From Sipunculus nudus (taxonomy: Eukaryota; Annelida; Sipuncula; Golfingiida; Sipunculidae), in the NCBI GenBank assembly GCA_026874595.1, contig CM049310.1, forward strand, positions 79,851,056-79,915,055: 64,000 nt of DNA. Reading direction: 5' to 3'. The translations under genes were made by a program, and so were the position numbers. Positions 1-10,559 of this stretch are shown piece after piece (position 1 is the stretch's first letter; each line of letters begins with the position of its first letter). The notes beneath the pieces were generated by a model. That model was not told the DNA's origin and did not search any database. It saw only the letters and a list, made by a program, of their open reading frames with translations.

Positions 1-285
1 TTTTTCCGAAAGATACTACCTTCTACTGGGTCAAATGCTTTCATAATAACAGCCCTGATCGAACTACACACTTCTACACTTTCGACCGGATGGCTAAAGG
101 TGCTTTTGGATTTGGAGAACTTAGTACACGGACCAGTCACACCATTGATATTACTGACACCCGGTGGACATTTTCTTTATTCATTCAAAGGCCTCACGGA
201 GATGACACAGGTCCATACTGTTGTCAGGTTGATGCCGCAGGGGTGACTAAACCCATTACTGAAGTGGTGCGAATGACTGTGGCTG
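1..285 (+). CDS. Gene A, IgV exon (5' end outside window)
   Basis: This is the C-terminal part of a V-type immunoglobulin domain, read in the frame whose codons start at position 3. Seen: an early FYWVKC stretch (C-strand-like Trp region), a DTRWTFSLFIQ strand and the F-strand signature DDTGPYCC about 65 residues later, then a G strand ending in EVVRMTVAG. The frame meets a stop at 294, but a good donor (G|GTGAGA) falls at 286, giving a phase-1 exon end as is usual for IgSF exons. The first disulfide cysteine and the start of the exon lie left of the window. With the TM exon at 780 this implies a single-pass cell-surface receptor or adhesion protein with an extracellular Ig domain. The ligand cannot be inferred. 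The nearest paralogue in the window is gene C. Confidence 0.8.
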
Positions 286-779
286 GTGAGAACTAAACAT
301 TTAATTACATGACAATAATTCGCTCTAATACGGTGACATAATAATATAGTCTTTTTTATATTGAAGAGTCGGAAGCATCTTATGATAAATATATAAATAT
401 ACATGATAAATATAACTCCACTATACATGTCTTCTTATATAAGCAGCAGCTTTGAGACACACAGAGGTTCCCCATGGCTCAACATCAAGCGTTGGGACTT
501 AATATATCATACAATCAGAAAAACAAGGTTCGTCTGTATTTTTTTGCACAATTTTACAGAGTAAGTCATACCATAAATACAAGTAACAATGGAAAACCAA
601 TCTTGCTCACACCAAATCTTCAGAATTTTCTTATTAATAAAAAATAGATAATTACTCTTTTTTTCATTTTTTAATAACATTTGTTCTGCATTTGGTAAAT
701 TTTATGAAAAAAAATGCTCTTAAAAGTAAGCTAGGCATTCGTTTTCATTATTTACCACAACACATTGATGTAATTTCAG
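286..779 (+). other. Gene A intron, Ig to TM
   Basis: This is the phase-1 intron between the Ig and TM exons: GTGAGA donor and TTTCAG acceptor. It is AT-rich with T-runs, and no other coding segment was seen in it. Confidence 0.6.
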
Positions 780-857
780 CCGGAAGCCTCCTCTTGACAA
801 TTTGGGCTGTCGTAGTTGTAGGAATGTTGCTTTTAATGCTGATTGTTACAATCAGAG
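780..857 (+). CDS. Gene A, transmembrane exon
   Basis: This 78-base exon has a TTTCAG acceptor just before it and a GT donor at 858; both boundaries are phase 1, so it joins in frame to the upstream Ig exon. It encodes Ala-Gly-Ser followed by about 20 uninterrupted hydrophobic residues (LLLTIWAVVVVGMLLLMLIV) and ends T-I-R-G, a normal stop-transfer edge. The polypyrimidine tract is short but present. A TM helix directly after one Ig domain supports a type I membrane protein. No charged residue lies inside the helix, so there is no sign of pairing with an adaptor of the ITAM type. Confidence 0.75.
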
Positions 858-1393
858 GTTTGTTTCCATTTTGTGGGTTTTTTTTCATATCATTCGGTTT
901 TAAACAAATAGAATTCTTAAGATAGGCCGCTTTACTTGGTGGACAAAATGCCTGGTGGCAGTAAGACGTAATGTGAGACTTCTGTTTGAAATGAACAATT
1001 ATCAAAAATAGTCATGAATATATTTGATTTTAATATAATTTTAGGTTAATAAAAATATTCATTTAAAGATGACATTTGCTCGGGCAACATGTTTTCATTA
1101 TGAGCAGGGCTAACAGTTTAACCAGGACCGCTTATCCTAGTTCAGCACACGCAAAAAATTTTGACAGCTTATATCCACTGACAAAGAACCTTTAATCCCG
1201 TATCATTTTCTTTCTTTCTTATTTTATTATTTTGTATTTGGTATGTTTAAAATATAAAAAAAATTAAATCAAAATAACAACCTCTGATACTTTAAAGCTG
1301 TATCAGAAGTCCTTTCGAGGCCGACACAACGAAGTTTTAATATGTAAATATATATACATACTTCGTATGAACGTCTAATTATCTCTTTTGCAG

Positions 1394-1521
1394 ACGTACC
1401 TCTAAACACGAAACCTAGAACTATGAATTTTGAGCCTGAATCAGCGAATGATCCTGTATTCAATGAAAGAGAGAAGCATGTGATATTTTTTTTAAAACAG
1501 GTACCGCAGGAACATAACTAA
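1394..1521 (+). CDS. Gene A, candidate cytoplasmic tail exon 1
   Basis: A CTCTTTTGCAG acceptor precedes a phase-1 open stretch of about 42 residues (beginning DVPLNTKPR, then acidic, ending QVPQEHN) with a stop at 1519-1521. An AATAAA sequence follows at 1531. It joins in frame to the TM exon. All GT dinucleotides inside it are in phase 0, so it cannot splice onward to the phase-1 exon at 2175. It is therefore either a terminal exon or not used. No tyrosine is present, so no ITIM or ITAM-like motif. The acceptor is the strongest nearby, but usage is inferred. Confidence 0.45.
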
Positions 1522-2174
1522 ATGAAAGGAAATAAAAGAGCGACTCAAAATATCACAAAGATCCTAAGAATTACGCGAGAAGAGAAAAGTGTACTGAAAC
1601 AGAGGCGACCGACCTGATTGAGAACTTGACATTCTTTAGAAAAAGAACTGTTCGTTCGGTTACAAACATGATACATGTATACATTATGCATTTTTGAGAG
1701 TGAACTTATTTACAAAAAGCAGTTTTTTACTTCGTATAATATCAATATTTGGTTTACATGTATATAACAAATTCGTTATACTTTATAAGATTCATATTTT
1801 GCCTTTTGATTTACGATTCTACAGACATTTATAACGTAAACAAGACGCAGATGCGGCTATTGAGTATAAATTACTTTTTTCACCTGTTTATATGGAGCAT
1901 TTAATTTCCCAAAATTTCTATTACTGATTCGATAATTTCCCTTTCGGGAATATCCCAGATAAGAAACCCCAGCGAACCAATACGTTTAGTACTACCGCAA
2001 ATTGTATCAACTGCCCATCTATCCCCGCCAGACACGAGAGGGTCCTTCAGATCAATATGGCGTTACACGACACTATTATTAACTTGGTAATATGCTTCCA
2101 TAATTCAAAACCTATTTACGCTAATCATTTATATGCCTATGATCACATACAGCATAAACATTTTCCATCAGCAG

Positions 2175-2287
2175 GGATGAGTAGGCGAAATAGACATTTT
2201 CTCAGGGAAAGATATAAAAAGGATACAGAGCCATTTTGTAACCAGATAGATGAAACTGACTTCGAACAGCCTCATTTTGTCATCTAA
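2175..2287 (+). CDS. Gene A, candidate alternative tail exon 2
   Basis: A tandem CAGCAG acceptor (cut after 2171 or 2174, both giving phase 1) opens a frame running to the stop at 2285-2287. Joined to the TM exon it places a strongly basic segment, R-G-M-S-R-R-N-R-H-F-L-R-E-R-Y-K-K, immediately after the helix, a classic stop-transfer anchor, then an acidic tail ending F-V-I. The basic cluster makes this a biologically attractive partner for the TM exon. It and the exon at 1394 are both phase 1 and both terminal, so they would be mutually exclusive. One single-spaced tyrosine occurs (ERYKKD). The polypyrimidine tract is weak. Confidence 0.45.
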
Positions 2288-2829
2288 TAGGTGCTGCCAT
2301 CTTTAATAACCTTGATTAAGAATATTTTAAAATCATTTTGCAAATAAGAATCTTTAACTAATGTTAGAATTCGAATGATACAAAGTTAATGTATGCCTAA
2401 CTATCTGAATCAAGTGACATAATTCCGAGAGATAAACTACAGGTATTTCTCTTAAAGTACATAGCTAGGAAAGAATCAATAATTCAATATATAATTTGAG
2501 ATTTCACAATATTTGCTGAAAATAAAGACATTTAAAGTTACTAATAAGGATAGATATTCATTTATTAAGGAGGGGAACTATGACACAGAAAATAGAAAGC
2601 TGAATTTCTTGCAAAGAAGGTGTGTAAAAATTTATATTTTCTTATGCCTAAACCGATACCAATATTGTGGTTTAAAAACCAGGGAATCATACAAATAGTC
2701 AACATGATAGGACTTAACATGGACATCATAGTAGCAAAGAGCGAACCTGAGGTTATAGTTCAACATGTCGGTAGGATCTTTGCCATAACAAGAATGTATG
2801 ATAACAACCTAACTGTATATCACTCTTAA

Positions 2830-2945
2830 ACATGGCCGTAGGTATACGGTAGTCCACCGTGTTTATTTAACTTTAGTACCGTCCTATCACGGCCCGGCCG
2901 TAAACTCGCTTAACGGTATACTACCGTGAACTGGACTAGTACCAG
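2830..2945. repeat. Palindromic TACGGTA-type repeat
   Basis: Imperfect inverted halves (ggtatacggtagtccaccgt at the left, acggtatactaccgtgaact at the right) surround a short centre. A related TACCGT/ACGGTA-rich patch occurs at about 4360-4480. It looks like a small foldback remnant. Confidence 0.45.
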
Positions 2946-4359
2946 CGTACTTGTATCTTGCCTTGTGGTCACTCTGGGATGACCACGCGCAGAATTTCTT
3001 TGATAATCATCCAGGCATTTACAGAGCTTCACCGCCAAATTTGACATTTCAAGCAGCTCGCACAGGTAAACAATCTCGAATTATCAATTTTTTTTCGGTG
3101 AGTTAACCTTTATACCTTTTTAAACTATTTTAGGAACCTTTATTTAACACGTATTATGTATGTTTCGATGGTGAATTTAGATTTGTACCAAAACTGGGTT
3201 CTAAAAATCTCCCCATCACTGTCCGTGCTGTGTTTTGGGTATATTGTGCATGTGTGAGAGTGTGTTGACATTGTTATTTAAATATATTTCATATATATCT
3301 GCCCCGCGTGTGCATCACAAGGCCTATATCTTTTCCTATTTAAAAACACCCCTTTAAATTGATAACTTTATGATTATACCATTGCTGTACTTTTTACATA
3401 ATGTTGCCTGTTTGAGATTTATTATTCCTCACCGAATGTTGTTATGTGGAATATCATTTGTGCCATTCATGTACATTTGCTTAACTATATGAGTCTCTAT
3501 TAAAAATTTCAAATTTGATACTTTGCATTTGCAACTCTAAACACACACATATATATATGTGTGTGTGTGTGTGTGTGATACATTTCAGACAAAAATTGTC
3601 TATGTAAATGATCCTTTTTGTATTTTCTCCATTTCAGAATGTTAGTTTGACCAAGAGCAGAGGAATAACATATACAGTCATCATCGCCTCGATTAATAAG
3701 ACTGATACGGACTTTGGATTAAAGCGGAAAATAGGTCCACATGAATATTAGCATCTTGGACTTGGTATATATGTTTCTTATACATAGGCCTACATACAGT
3801 ATCATATAGTGGTGATACGGAAATTGTCCCGTATAATTTGTACAGGTTGATTTATCACATTGTGATAAAAACGTGAATTCATCACCACGCTGACTGCATG
3901 ACTCTCACAGGACTAAACAGTCATATTTTAAATATTAATTTGCAAAATACGATCCTGAGGTACAAGACTTGTATAAACATTTATTATCTCCTTCCACGTT
4001 TGTGTTCAATTTCGCACGGGTGATTTTGGGTGCATGAAAATATGCATATATACACGATTATTGTCAATCTTGTTTCCTCCCCCGGAGATTTTGAATGTAT
4101 GTTTATTGATGATTATGTTATATTAAAAGTTTTCCCTTGCATATACTTTTTTGTCGATTGTATCCGTTTCATTCCTTCAGTTTTTTTCTATTTAAGCTGA
4201 TCTCAATACCTGGCATTTACAGAAATCATAATTTACAGTGACAGAGGATCATAACTGTGTAAGCCTTCCACCCGCCATAAGCTATACACCAGTAATATAA
4301 TAATTTATATAATATTAATAATAACGTGCTTTGCTAGGTACCACAGCATCATTATAGAC

Positions 4360-4480
4360 AACACCGTGAATATACGATATTCTATCGTAATTTTTACCTG
4401 ATACGGCCTACCGTTTTAATACGGTAAACAACCGGCAGCGACGGATGCCGGCAGTCTACCGTAAACTGACGGCTCTTGTC
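4360..4480. repeat. Palindromic TACGGTA-type repeat, second patch
   Basis: This patch contains tacggcctaccg, tacggtaaac, ccggcag...gccggcag and ctaccgtaaactgacgg, similar in style to 2830-2945. It is probably a degraded foldback element. Confidence 0.35.
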
Positions 4481-5011
4481 TATGAGTGTAGCTGTGAAAG
4501 ATTTGGGGACTTACTTTTTCCCCATTTGTATCGTATTGTGTGCAATATAGCGGCAAGCAATGCAATAGCATTTATTCTATTTAGTTTGCAATAACACTAA
4601 TCTATAAAAATTTAGTAATTTGTTTTGTAAATGCATGAAAAAGTTTAAAATTATATTTAATAAAAAGTAACACTTACATGGCATTATGTTATACATTTAT
4701 TCAATAAACAGAAACAAGTAAATTTCAAGTTACATATCATATAAATGTCTTATTTATTTTTAAAAAATGTGTAACAAAGTCAAAATAATAATCAATTATG
4801 AATACAAATATGGAATCAATAACATCTCTTATATTAATAGGTGCAAGTATTTGTTTTTGTATATGTATTTCCAAGACCATCTTTAAACACAATACGTTTA
4901 CACAAATAGAAAAAAAATCATTCCTGTTCCTGCAGGGTATGATATTGCTGCGGAGTCTCAAAGTAAGGATAATTTTTGTTGATTAACTGACTGGGATTAA
5001 AACGAAGGCTT

Positions 5012-5708
5012 TGTTATGGCCCCTATTGTAATAACGTTCCCTATTGTAATAATTATTACATTAGGTGTAATAATTATTACATTAGGAGTTGCAAATGGGC
5101 TGTTTCTCATAACCCCTGTTGTAATAAATATCAATATTGTTATAATTATTACATTAGGAATGCAACCCCCATTGTAATAAAATGTTTCTTACATAAAGGG
5201 TTGCGGTTGCAAAGGTTTTTGTACACCAGCTTTGATGAAGAACTGTTAAATCCTTGCACTAGAAATATAAGTGATTACAATAAGAAACGGTATTGTAATA
5301 CAGGTTCGACCGAGCAACCACTATTGATATTACCATTTGTAATGTAATAACCATTTATTACAATAGGAAACGGACGGTATTACAATACAGGTTTGACCGA
5401 ACAACCCCTATTGCAATAACCATTTATAATGTTATAATCATGCGAATACTATATAGTTATTTAGTTAGATTTAGGGTTCACAGTAAATAACAGTTATTCA
5501 CCAAAGGTAGCGTACAACACCTTTGCACCCGCCACCCTTAATGTAATAAAAAATTATTACAATAGGGGTTGCAAATGCATCCTCAAATGTAATAATTATA
5601 ACAATAGTGCACGTTGTCAGAATAGGGGTTATGCGAAACAGCCCATTTGTAACCCCTAATGTAATAATTATAACAATAGAGAACGTTATTACAATAGGGG
5701 TCGTAACA
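5012..5708. mobile_element. Foldback element with long terminal inverted repeats
   Basis: The two ends are inverted copies over roughly 90 bases. The left end reads TGTTATGGCCCCTATTGTAA, and the right end, read on the minus strand, starts TGTTACGACCCCTATTGTAA; both continue through AACGTTC(C/T)CTATTG, TAATTATTACATTAGG and AAATGGGCTGTTTC(T/G)CATAAC. The centre repeats the TATTGTAATA / TATTACAATA words many times. There is no coding capacity, so it is a non-autonomous, MITE-like element. No clean target duplication is visible: the flanks GGCTT and TGGCT are only similar. Confidence 0.7.
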
Positions 5709-6456
5709 TGGCTGGCTAGTCAGGGATTTGTCCCCATGCCTGATTGGTGCACCTGACGCTGTTCCGGGTGTCCTCTGACATGGCCTCACGGACACATTTG
5801 AAAATGTTGATAGAACTGCTGAGCTACCTATTCAGCAACCTTAGGTCGCCTCCCAGATACGGGTTTGGTCGGTCATTTTGATGATGATGGTGTCTCCAAC
5901 ATAGCGAAATATGCTTGGGAGGAACCTTGGAGAGTCCATGATGGCTATATCTAGACTGTCGTGCTGTTAATCATATGGCCCTGCAGGTGCCTTCCATCTG
6001 TTAACACATTCACTGCCGATAATTGTTGATCTGAGCAGAGACATGAACACCAAGAAAATATGCATGGTCACGTGGTTAAGTCCTTAGCGGGGGTATCATT
6101 CGCAGAATCCTGGTGCTGATAGTAGCTACCTTGAGTATGGACCCCCCCCCCCCCCTATATTCTTACATCCTTTAATTACCTGCCCGAGATTCGTCTCTCT
6201 ACTTTGGATACATTTTGCTCCGTTAATTATCAACCAGTGTTTCCCGGGGGCTGTTCGCTCCGACTTTTTGGAGTATATCGTCATCTGGAATTGAAGTTTA
6301 TCCCTTTGATTGTTGGTGAGAATATACGTGAAACGGGATATGTTTTACCAGGAAAAACTCGCCCCTATACTGTGTATGTGTGCATAAAATTACGTTACGT
6401 TTGTATTATCTGGTAATAGCCAACTGCGGATTCATTTGGAGTTTGTGAAAGACACT
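5709..6456. other. Intergenic
   Basis: No gene is supported here. It holds a C-run near 6140-6155 and a 70-residue open frame at 6204 that I do not recognise. It lies directly upstream of the gene B remnant. Confidence 0.4.
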
Positions 6457-6494
6457 ATGGATTTGCAATTTGGTGTGATTACGGCTTGGAGCAT
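6457..6494 (+). pseudogene. Gene B, putative first exon
   Basis: ATG opens a short frame, MDLQFGVITAWS, ending in a perfect GTAAGT donor at 6495 in phase 2. The next exon candidate at 6620 begins in phase 2 and continues the frame. The hydrophobic stretch is short for a signal peptide, so the exon may be incomplete or decayed. Context (an Ig-like exon 125 bases downstream and a phase-2 TM exon at 9040) is the main argument. Confidence 0.4.
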
Positions 6495-6619
6495 GTAAGT
6501 AGATAAGAAATATTTACCTTATTGGTTTTACATATAATTTTATCTTACAAGACTTTTGTATTTATTTTCTTTGCTCATATCCTAAAAGTGACTTTATTCG
6601 AGTGAGTTCTCCACTGTAG

Positions 6620-6976
6620 GAAATGGCACCTTCTACCTTTTGATTCAAAGGCAACTGGGTCACTGGAGGGTGAGGTCAGCTTTTGCCTTAAGCCAGATTT
6701 TACCTTGTTATAAGAAGTAACGCATACCGAGAGAGTCATCCAAACTATTGTATTATAGTCATATTTTGGTTCTACCAAACGCAGACTCCATCGGCCAAGA
6801 AATTCTACCAACACGAAATATGGTAACCTCATTTTCCTTGGTTCTCAATTCTACACATTATAGACACCGGAAAGTCCCCTGCATGCTACTGACATATTGA
6901 CTGCGGAACAGTCTGTGTTATACACATGTGCCTCCTCTGCAAATTTATACGACCGACTGCTGGTCGTAGAATACAG
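6620..6976 (+). pseudogene. Gene B, decayed IgV exon
   Basis: After a CACTGTAG acceptor this phase-2 stretch reads as a V-type Ig domain in a single frame: GSLEGEVSFC near the start (B-strand cysteine), then about 80 residues later a DILTAEQSVLYTC strand (F-strand cysteine) and a G strand ending LLVVEYR. The frame holds three stops (two TAG, one TAA), so it is dead. Its last codons, GAA TAC AG, align with CAA TAT AG at the end of the D1 and D2 Ig exons; there the next two bases are the GT donor, here they are AT, so the donor is also lost. The usual C-strand Trp is not seen. Total length is a multiple of three, so no net frameshift. Confidence 0.5.
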
Positions 6977-6980
6977 ATCC

Positions 6981-8304
6981 TAGCCTTACCCTCACCAAAA
7001 CTTATTCATATAATCATCTTTAATTGTGATTCAGCTCTACTTTCTCACAGACTTTAATTTTATTTATTTGTTTAGTACAGTACTGTTGGGGTGCACATGA
7101 ATCTAAATCCTATGATAGAACGAACCTTTGTGTTGCGCCTTCTGTGATTACCACACTTTTTCACTTACACTTTTCTGATTGCTAGAATCTTATATCTCGG
7201 TACATAACATAAAGTCCACTGAGTCTTCTCTTCCTAATAGCCACATCCAATTATCTTTTTATCCGTCTATATTATGTTGCAATATTGACATGTCCTTAGA
7301 TTACGTCCTCACTTTTATATATCTGACTGAAGGGAACCTTACATAAAAATAATCATGTAATTATCAATGCTTTGGTCATGAAAACAAAGTTCTCCTTTAT
7401 ATTAAACCCTTTTCTGAATAAGTTCCGATTTTCATGTTAAGTTCCCTTAGTATCTTCCGGTCTCAGTAATAATCCACTGAATTTGTATGCTACTTATATA
7501 GAATAAATATATCGCAGATAATAATAGAAATAAATGTTATGTAATTTTGTGGCGGCCAGCTTATGAAGTCGCTCGCGGTGTAGCCGTGACATAAGTAGGC
7601 AATGATAATTGGGCTGGTGGGCCTTCTTTAGTCGTGATACAAGCAATATCGAGGAATGCATCGCAGTGGTCTTCCATCATGTTGCATTCATATTGTGGTA
7701 AACAGCGCATAATCTTAACATTATGCTACGAATGATGAATAAACACAAGAGAATATATGTAAACTCATAACCCAAACTGAAACCCCGTCTCCATGGTAAC
7801 GAGTCATTTCCTGTATCGTGTACAAGTTGGTTGCCGTCCAGTAACCCGTGCGAGCCAGGTCTTTAATCATGCGGTCAGAAATTCAACAAACATGCGGAGG
7901 AATTTACCAATATGCTTAGTTAAAATGGTAGTTTTCTCGTTCATGTTTGGTGTTTTTTGAAGGTACACTAAAAATGCCAACGATAAGTCTGGTTTATGTT
8001 AATTGACAGTGGACCTGAAGGCCATGAGGCGTTGTAAAAAAATGACAAAAATATTTGCATCCTCATAGGGCCTTTTAATGCGCTCCAGACCTAGATGTAA
8101 AGGCTCTCTGGCAGCAAATTTTTTGGTCGTAATGTCAGAGGGCCGATAAGGCGCTACTTGCGGTGGGTTTAACAGACACACGTTGGCGCTCATTAAAACC
8201 AAATTAAACTGCCAATCATATAAAATATTTTGTAGGAAAATGTTTTTTCAAGACAATATATACTAAAATACAAATAATAGATTTACAGCATGAACAGTGT
8301 AATT
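6981..8304. other. Gene B intron, no further exon seen
   Basis: This is AT-rich sequence between the decayed Ig exon and the LINE fragment. I found no coding segment, tandem array or RNA gene. Confidence 0.4.
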
Positions 8305-8830
8305 CAAGGCTTGATCCAAGTGGCAACTGAACAGCTATTTCATTCATTATCAGCTTATAATATCTCGCTTAGACTATGGTTTTTCTAATGCCATTCGGAT
8401 CAACACTCCTAAGTGTAGTTTCAAGAAACTCCATTAAGTGGAAAATACCGGGTCTAGGATTGTAACCAGATCTTCTTGGTCAGGTCATATTACATCCGTT
8501 TTACGATCCCTCCATTGACTTCCGGTTGAGGCGCTCATCCAATATAAAGTTAACTTTATAACCTTCAAAGCCTCATATAATCAGGCCCTGGTTATATCAA
8601 GGACATGTTGAGCCCTATACACCGTCTGCGCAACTTCTAGTTACAGAGGCCTACTTACTGTGTTAAAGTTCAGGACAAATCTCCATGGTGCCAAAGCTTC
8701 TAGAAGTGCTCCTCCTGGTCTCTGGAACTCGCTTCCTATTGCGATTAGGATATGTGACTCTTCTAATAGTTTTAAAAGGCTTCTTAAAACACATTTGTTC
8801 AAACAGTATTACGTCTAATCTAATGTATGT
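8305..8830 (+). mobile_element. LINE 3' fragment (C-terminal part of reverse transcriptase ORF)
   Basis: Across shifting frames the stretch spells the characteristic tail of CR1/Jockey-like non-LTR retrotransposon proteins: an L-D-Y-G-N-like segment, an R-I-V-T-R segment near 8455, L-H-W-L-P-V-like near 8515, then K-A-S-R-S-A-P-P-G-L-W-N-S-L-P-I-like at 8690-8735 and an F-K-R-L-L-K-T-H-L-F ending near 8800. Several frame shifts and stops make it inactive. It lies between the Ig and TM exons of gene B and probably interrupted its intron. Confidence 0.7.
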
Positions 8831-9039
8831 TTTATTAGTTATATTTCTATTACTAATTAATATTAATTTCAATGTATATCTTTTTTTTTTAATTCATACA
8901 AAGAAACATTTTAATATATATCTTTCTTTATGTCTGATGTGCAGCGCAACTGAACTTTTTTGTTAAGGATACTTGCGCCTTATAAAAAAATAATAATAAG
9001 CCATAAAACGCAATTATATGTGACACGATGTAATTTCAG

Positions 9040-9151
9040 GGTTGGTCTGCGTTGCCTAATTTACACTTTAATTATAATTGCCATCCTCTTTCTGTCAATT
9101 TTATGGGAATTTCGCAATCTACAAAAGCTAATTTTCAGAAAAACATTTTAG
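9040..9151 (+). pseudogene. Gene B, putative TM exon with stop
   Basis: A TAATTTCAG acceptor in phase 2 opens V-G-L-R-C-L followed by about 17 hydrophobic residues (IYTLIIIAILFLSILW) and a short tail ending RKTF with a TAG at 9149-9151. The phase matches the phase-2 class of gene B, and no nearer gene could own it. It encodes a TM helix with a tail of only about 17 residues. Gene B is otherwise broken, so this exon is probably not translated in context. Confidence 0.45.
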
Positions 9152-9350
9152 CGCAGCGGCTGCTTGTTATTAACTGGCACATGCAAGTAACATTTGTTTA
9201 ACATAAATTGTGAAGTACCATTTATTCATTATTTAGTAAGCCCCTGCATCAGCCACCTCTTCCTTAATAAAGCAGCTTACCAGTAAAGATATTACCAGAG
9301 CTGTCTGTAACTTATCTCTTTAAACAGTTTCATCATCGAGCAAACCAACA

Positions 9351-9390
9351 ATGAATCTGTTTTCTGCATATGCAACAGTTGCCCTGACAG
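9351..9390 (+). CDS. Gene C, signal-peptide exon
   Basis: ATG in good context (ACCAACAATGA) encodes MNLFSAYATVALTG, a short hydrophobic leader, and ends in phase 1 at a G|GTTTGT donor. The Ig exon beginning at 9617 is phase 1 and in frame. A short leader exon followed by a phase-1 intron and an Ig exon is the standard start of secreted or surface IgSF genes. The leader is on the short side. Confidence 0.6.
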
Positions 9391-9616
9391 GTTTGTTTTG
9401 CAAGCATTTAACTTATCATAATTATTACATAAAATTATGATCAATATCCACCTTAAATAAAGGATATTGTCCTGACGTTTTAGCAAAATATACTATTTAA
9501 TGCTTCACGTGGAATTTTTCGGGCATGGTTGTTCTATCTAAATATAAATTTCGTCTGAAACGAAAAAATGGCTTTTCTTTTTCGTATTTAAGTGTTTGTG
9601 TTATATATCCCTCAAG

Positions 9617-9923
9617 CTCTGACAAGTCAGTTCTCAGTTGGAGAAGACCTATATCTATACTGCCTCGATGGCACCAACAGCGACATCATGTCTGTAAAAT
9701 ATTATATATTACGTGATGGTCACACGTGGACTCCGCTTTTGGTTCAGCGACGCTCTAGCACGGACGACCAGTCTGGCGTTCAGTAGAATCCGGCTCAGGT
9801 CGTTAGGGTGGGGTCGTGTTGTCATCTTAAGGGTTCAACCTGAGGATGCAGGCTTATACAGATGCAAGATAGACATAAGAGGACATGTGGAGTTCCGAAA
9901 CCTGTCAGTTGTCATGCTTGAAG
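9617..9923 (+). pseudogene. Gene C, IgV exon with one-base frameshift
   Basis: Phase-1 exon after a CCCTCAAG acceptor. It reads F-S-V-G-E-D-L-Y-L-Y-C-L-D-G (B-strand cysteine), then M-S-V-K-Y-Y-I-L, then P-L-L-V. At about 9745 the frame slips by one base: it would hit TAG at 9784, but the +1 frame continues S-D-A-L and later G-W-G-R-V-V-I-L and the F-strand signature E-D-A-G-L-Y-R-C-K-I-D, ending V-V-M-L-E-G. D1 and D2 have L-L-V-S-x-A-L at this point, so a single extra C in gene C is the simplest reading. The exon end has GC, not GT (GAAG|GCAATG), a possible but weaker donor. Either a recent pseudogene, an allele, or an assembly or sequencing error. Confidence 0.7.
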
Positions 9924-10036
9924 GCAATGGACACATGCTAAACCGAGACCCAAAATTTTTTAACCCTGTCAATAAGATTATACTGCATGGTGCATTTATA
10001 GTACTAATGAAGAGTCACACAATTTATATGATTCAG

Positions 10037-10114
10037 ATGGTACTAGGATCATCCATATAGGGACCTTTGAACCCACCACTGCGCTGGAAAAGACGAAGTC
10101 ACTGATTAAATCTG
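10037..10114 (+). CDS. Gene C, possible stalk exon
   Basis: A TATGATTCAG acceptor and TCTG|GTGAGA donor bound a 78-base phase-1/phase-1 stretch with no stop, reading G-T-R-I-I-H-I-G-T-F-E-P-T-T-A-L-E-K-T-K. It is hydrophilic and Thr-rich, as expected for a membrane-proximal stalk between an Ig domain and a TM helix. There is no conserved domain, and gene A shows no clear equivalent. The TM exon of gene C was not found; a LINE insertion follows. Confidence 0.4.
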
Positions 10115-10136
10115 GTGAGATATAGATTTTTTTTTC

Positions 10137-10138
<2 letters not shown>

Positions 10139-10178
<40 letters not shown>
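10139..10178. repeat. (TA)n microsatellite
   Basis: About 20 uninterrupted TA units immediately after the possible stalk exon of gene C. Confidence 0.95.
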
Positions 10179-10180
<2 letters not shown>

Positions 10181-10382
10181 ATATGGTATTGGAGGTATAA
10201 TGTTTATATGTTACCTAGTTTCCATTATGAACAAATAAATAATTGTAATGTTTTAACTGAAAGCAGAAATCACGATGTAATATGCGCATACAGCTCTGAC
10301 ACAAGCAAACGTAAATCTATGTTATATATTAATATATTTCACACAGAAAAATGATTCACTTTATGCACGGTATTCTCCCACT

Positions 10383-10397
10383 CCCCCCCCCCCCCCT
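10383..10397. repeat. Poly-C run
   Basis: C-run with one early T interruption at the 3' edge of the LINE ORF1 fragment. Confidence 0.8.
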
Positions 10398-10559
10398 CTC
10401 CCGCTCTCTCATTCTGTACTAATTAATTGATTTTGCATGAGAGGCATGAGAGGTTTGTAATATTAATGTTGTTATATATCCTCTGACTCAGTTTTGCCTT
10501 AAACATGGTCGTGTTCCTATCTGAAGTCGTTGGGATTAAATGCTTTAATATTTGGTTTC

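Larger units (their letters stand above)
2288..5011. other. Intergenic, no supported gene
   Basis: This is AT-rich sequence. It holds a short open stretch around 2513-2698 that could be another tail exon of gene A but has no clear acceptor, a CA/TA/TG microsatellite near 3540-3578, and two palindrome-rich patches listed separately. A 62-residue open frame at 4798 has a hydrophobic start (ITSLILIGASICFCICIS) that resembles a signal anchor, but nothing around it supports a gene. Confidence 0.5.

Noticed and set aside
4798-4986. 62-residue frame with a hydrophobic start
   Set aside because: Only a possible signal anchor; the opposite strand is equally open and there is no downstream exon.
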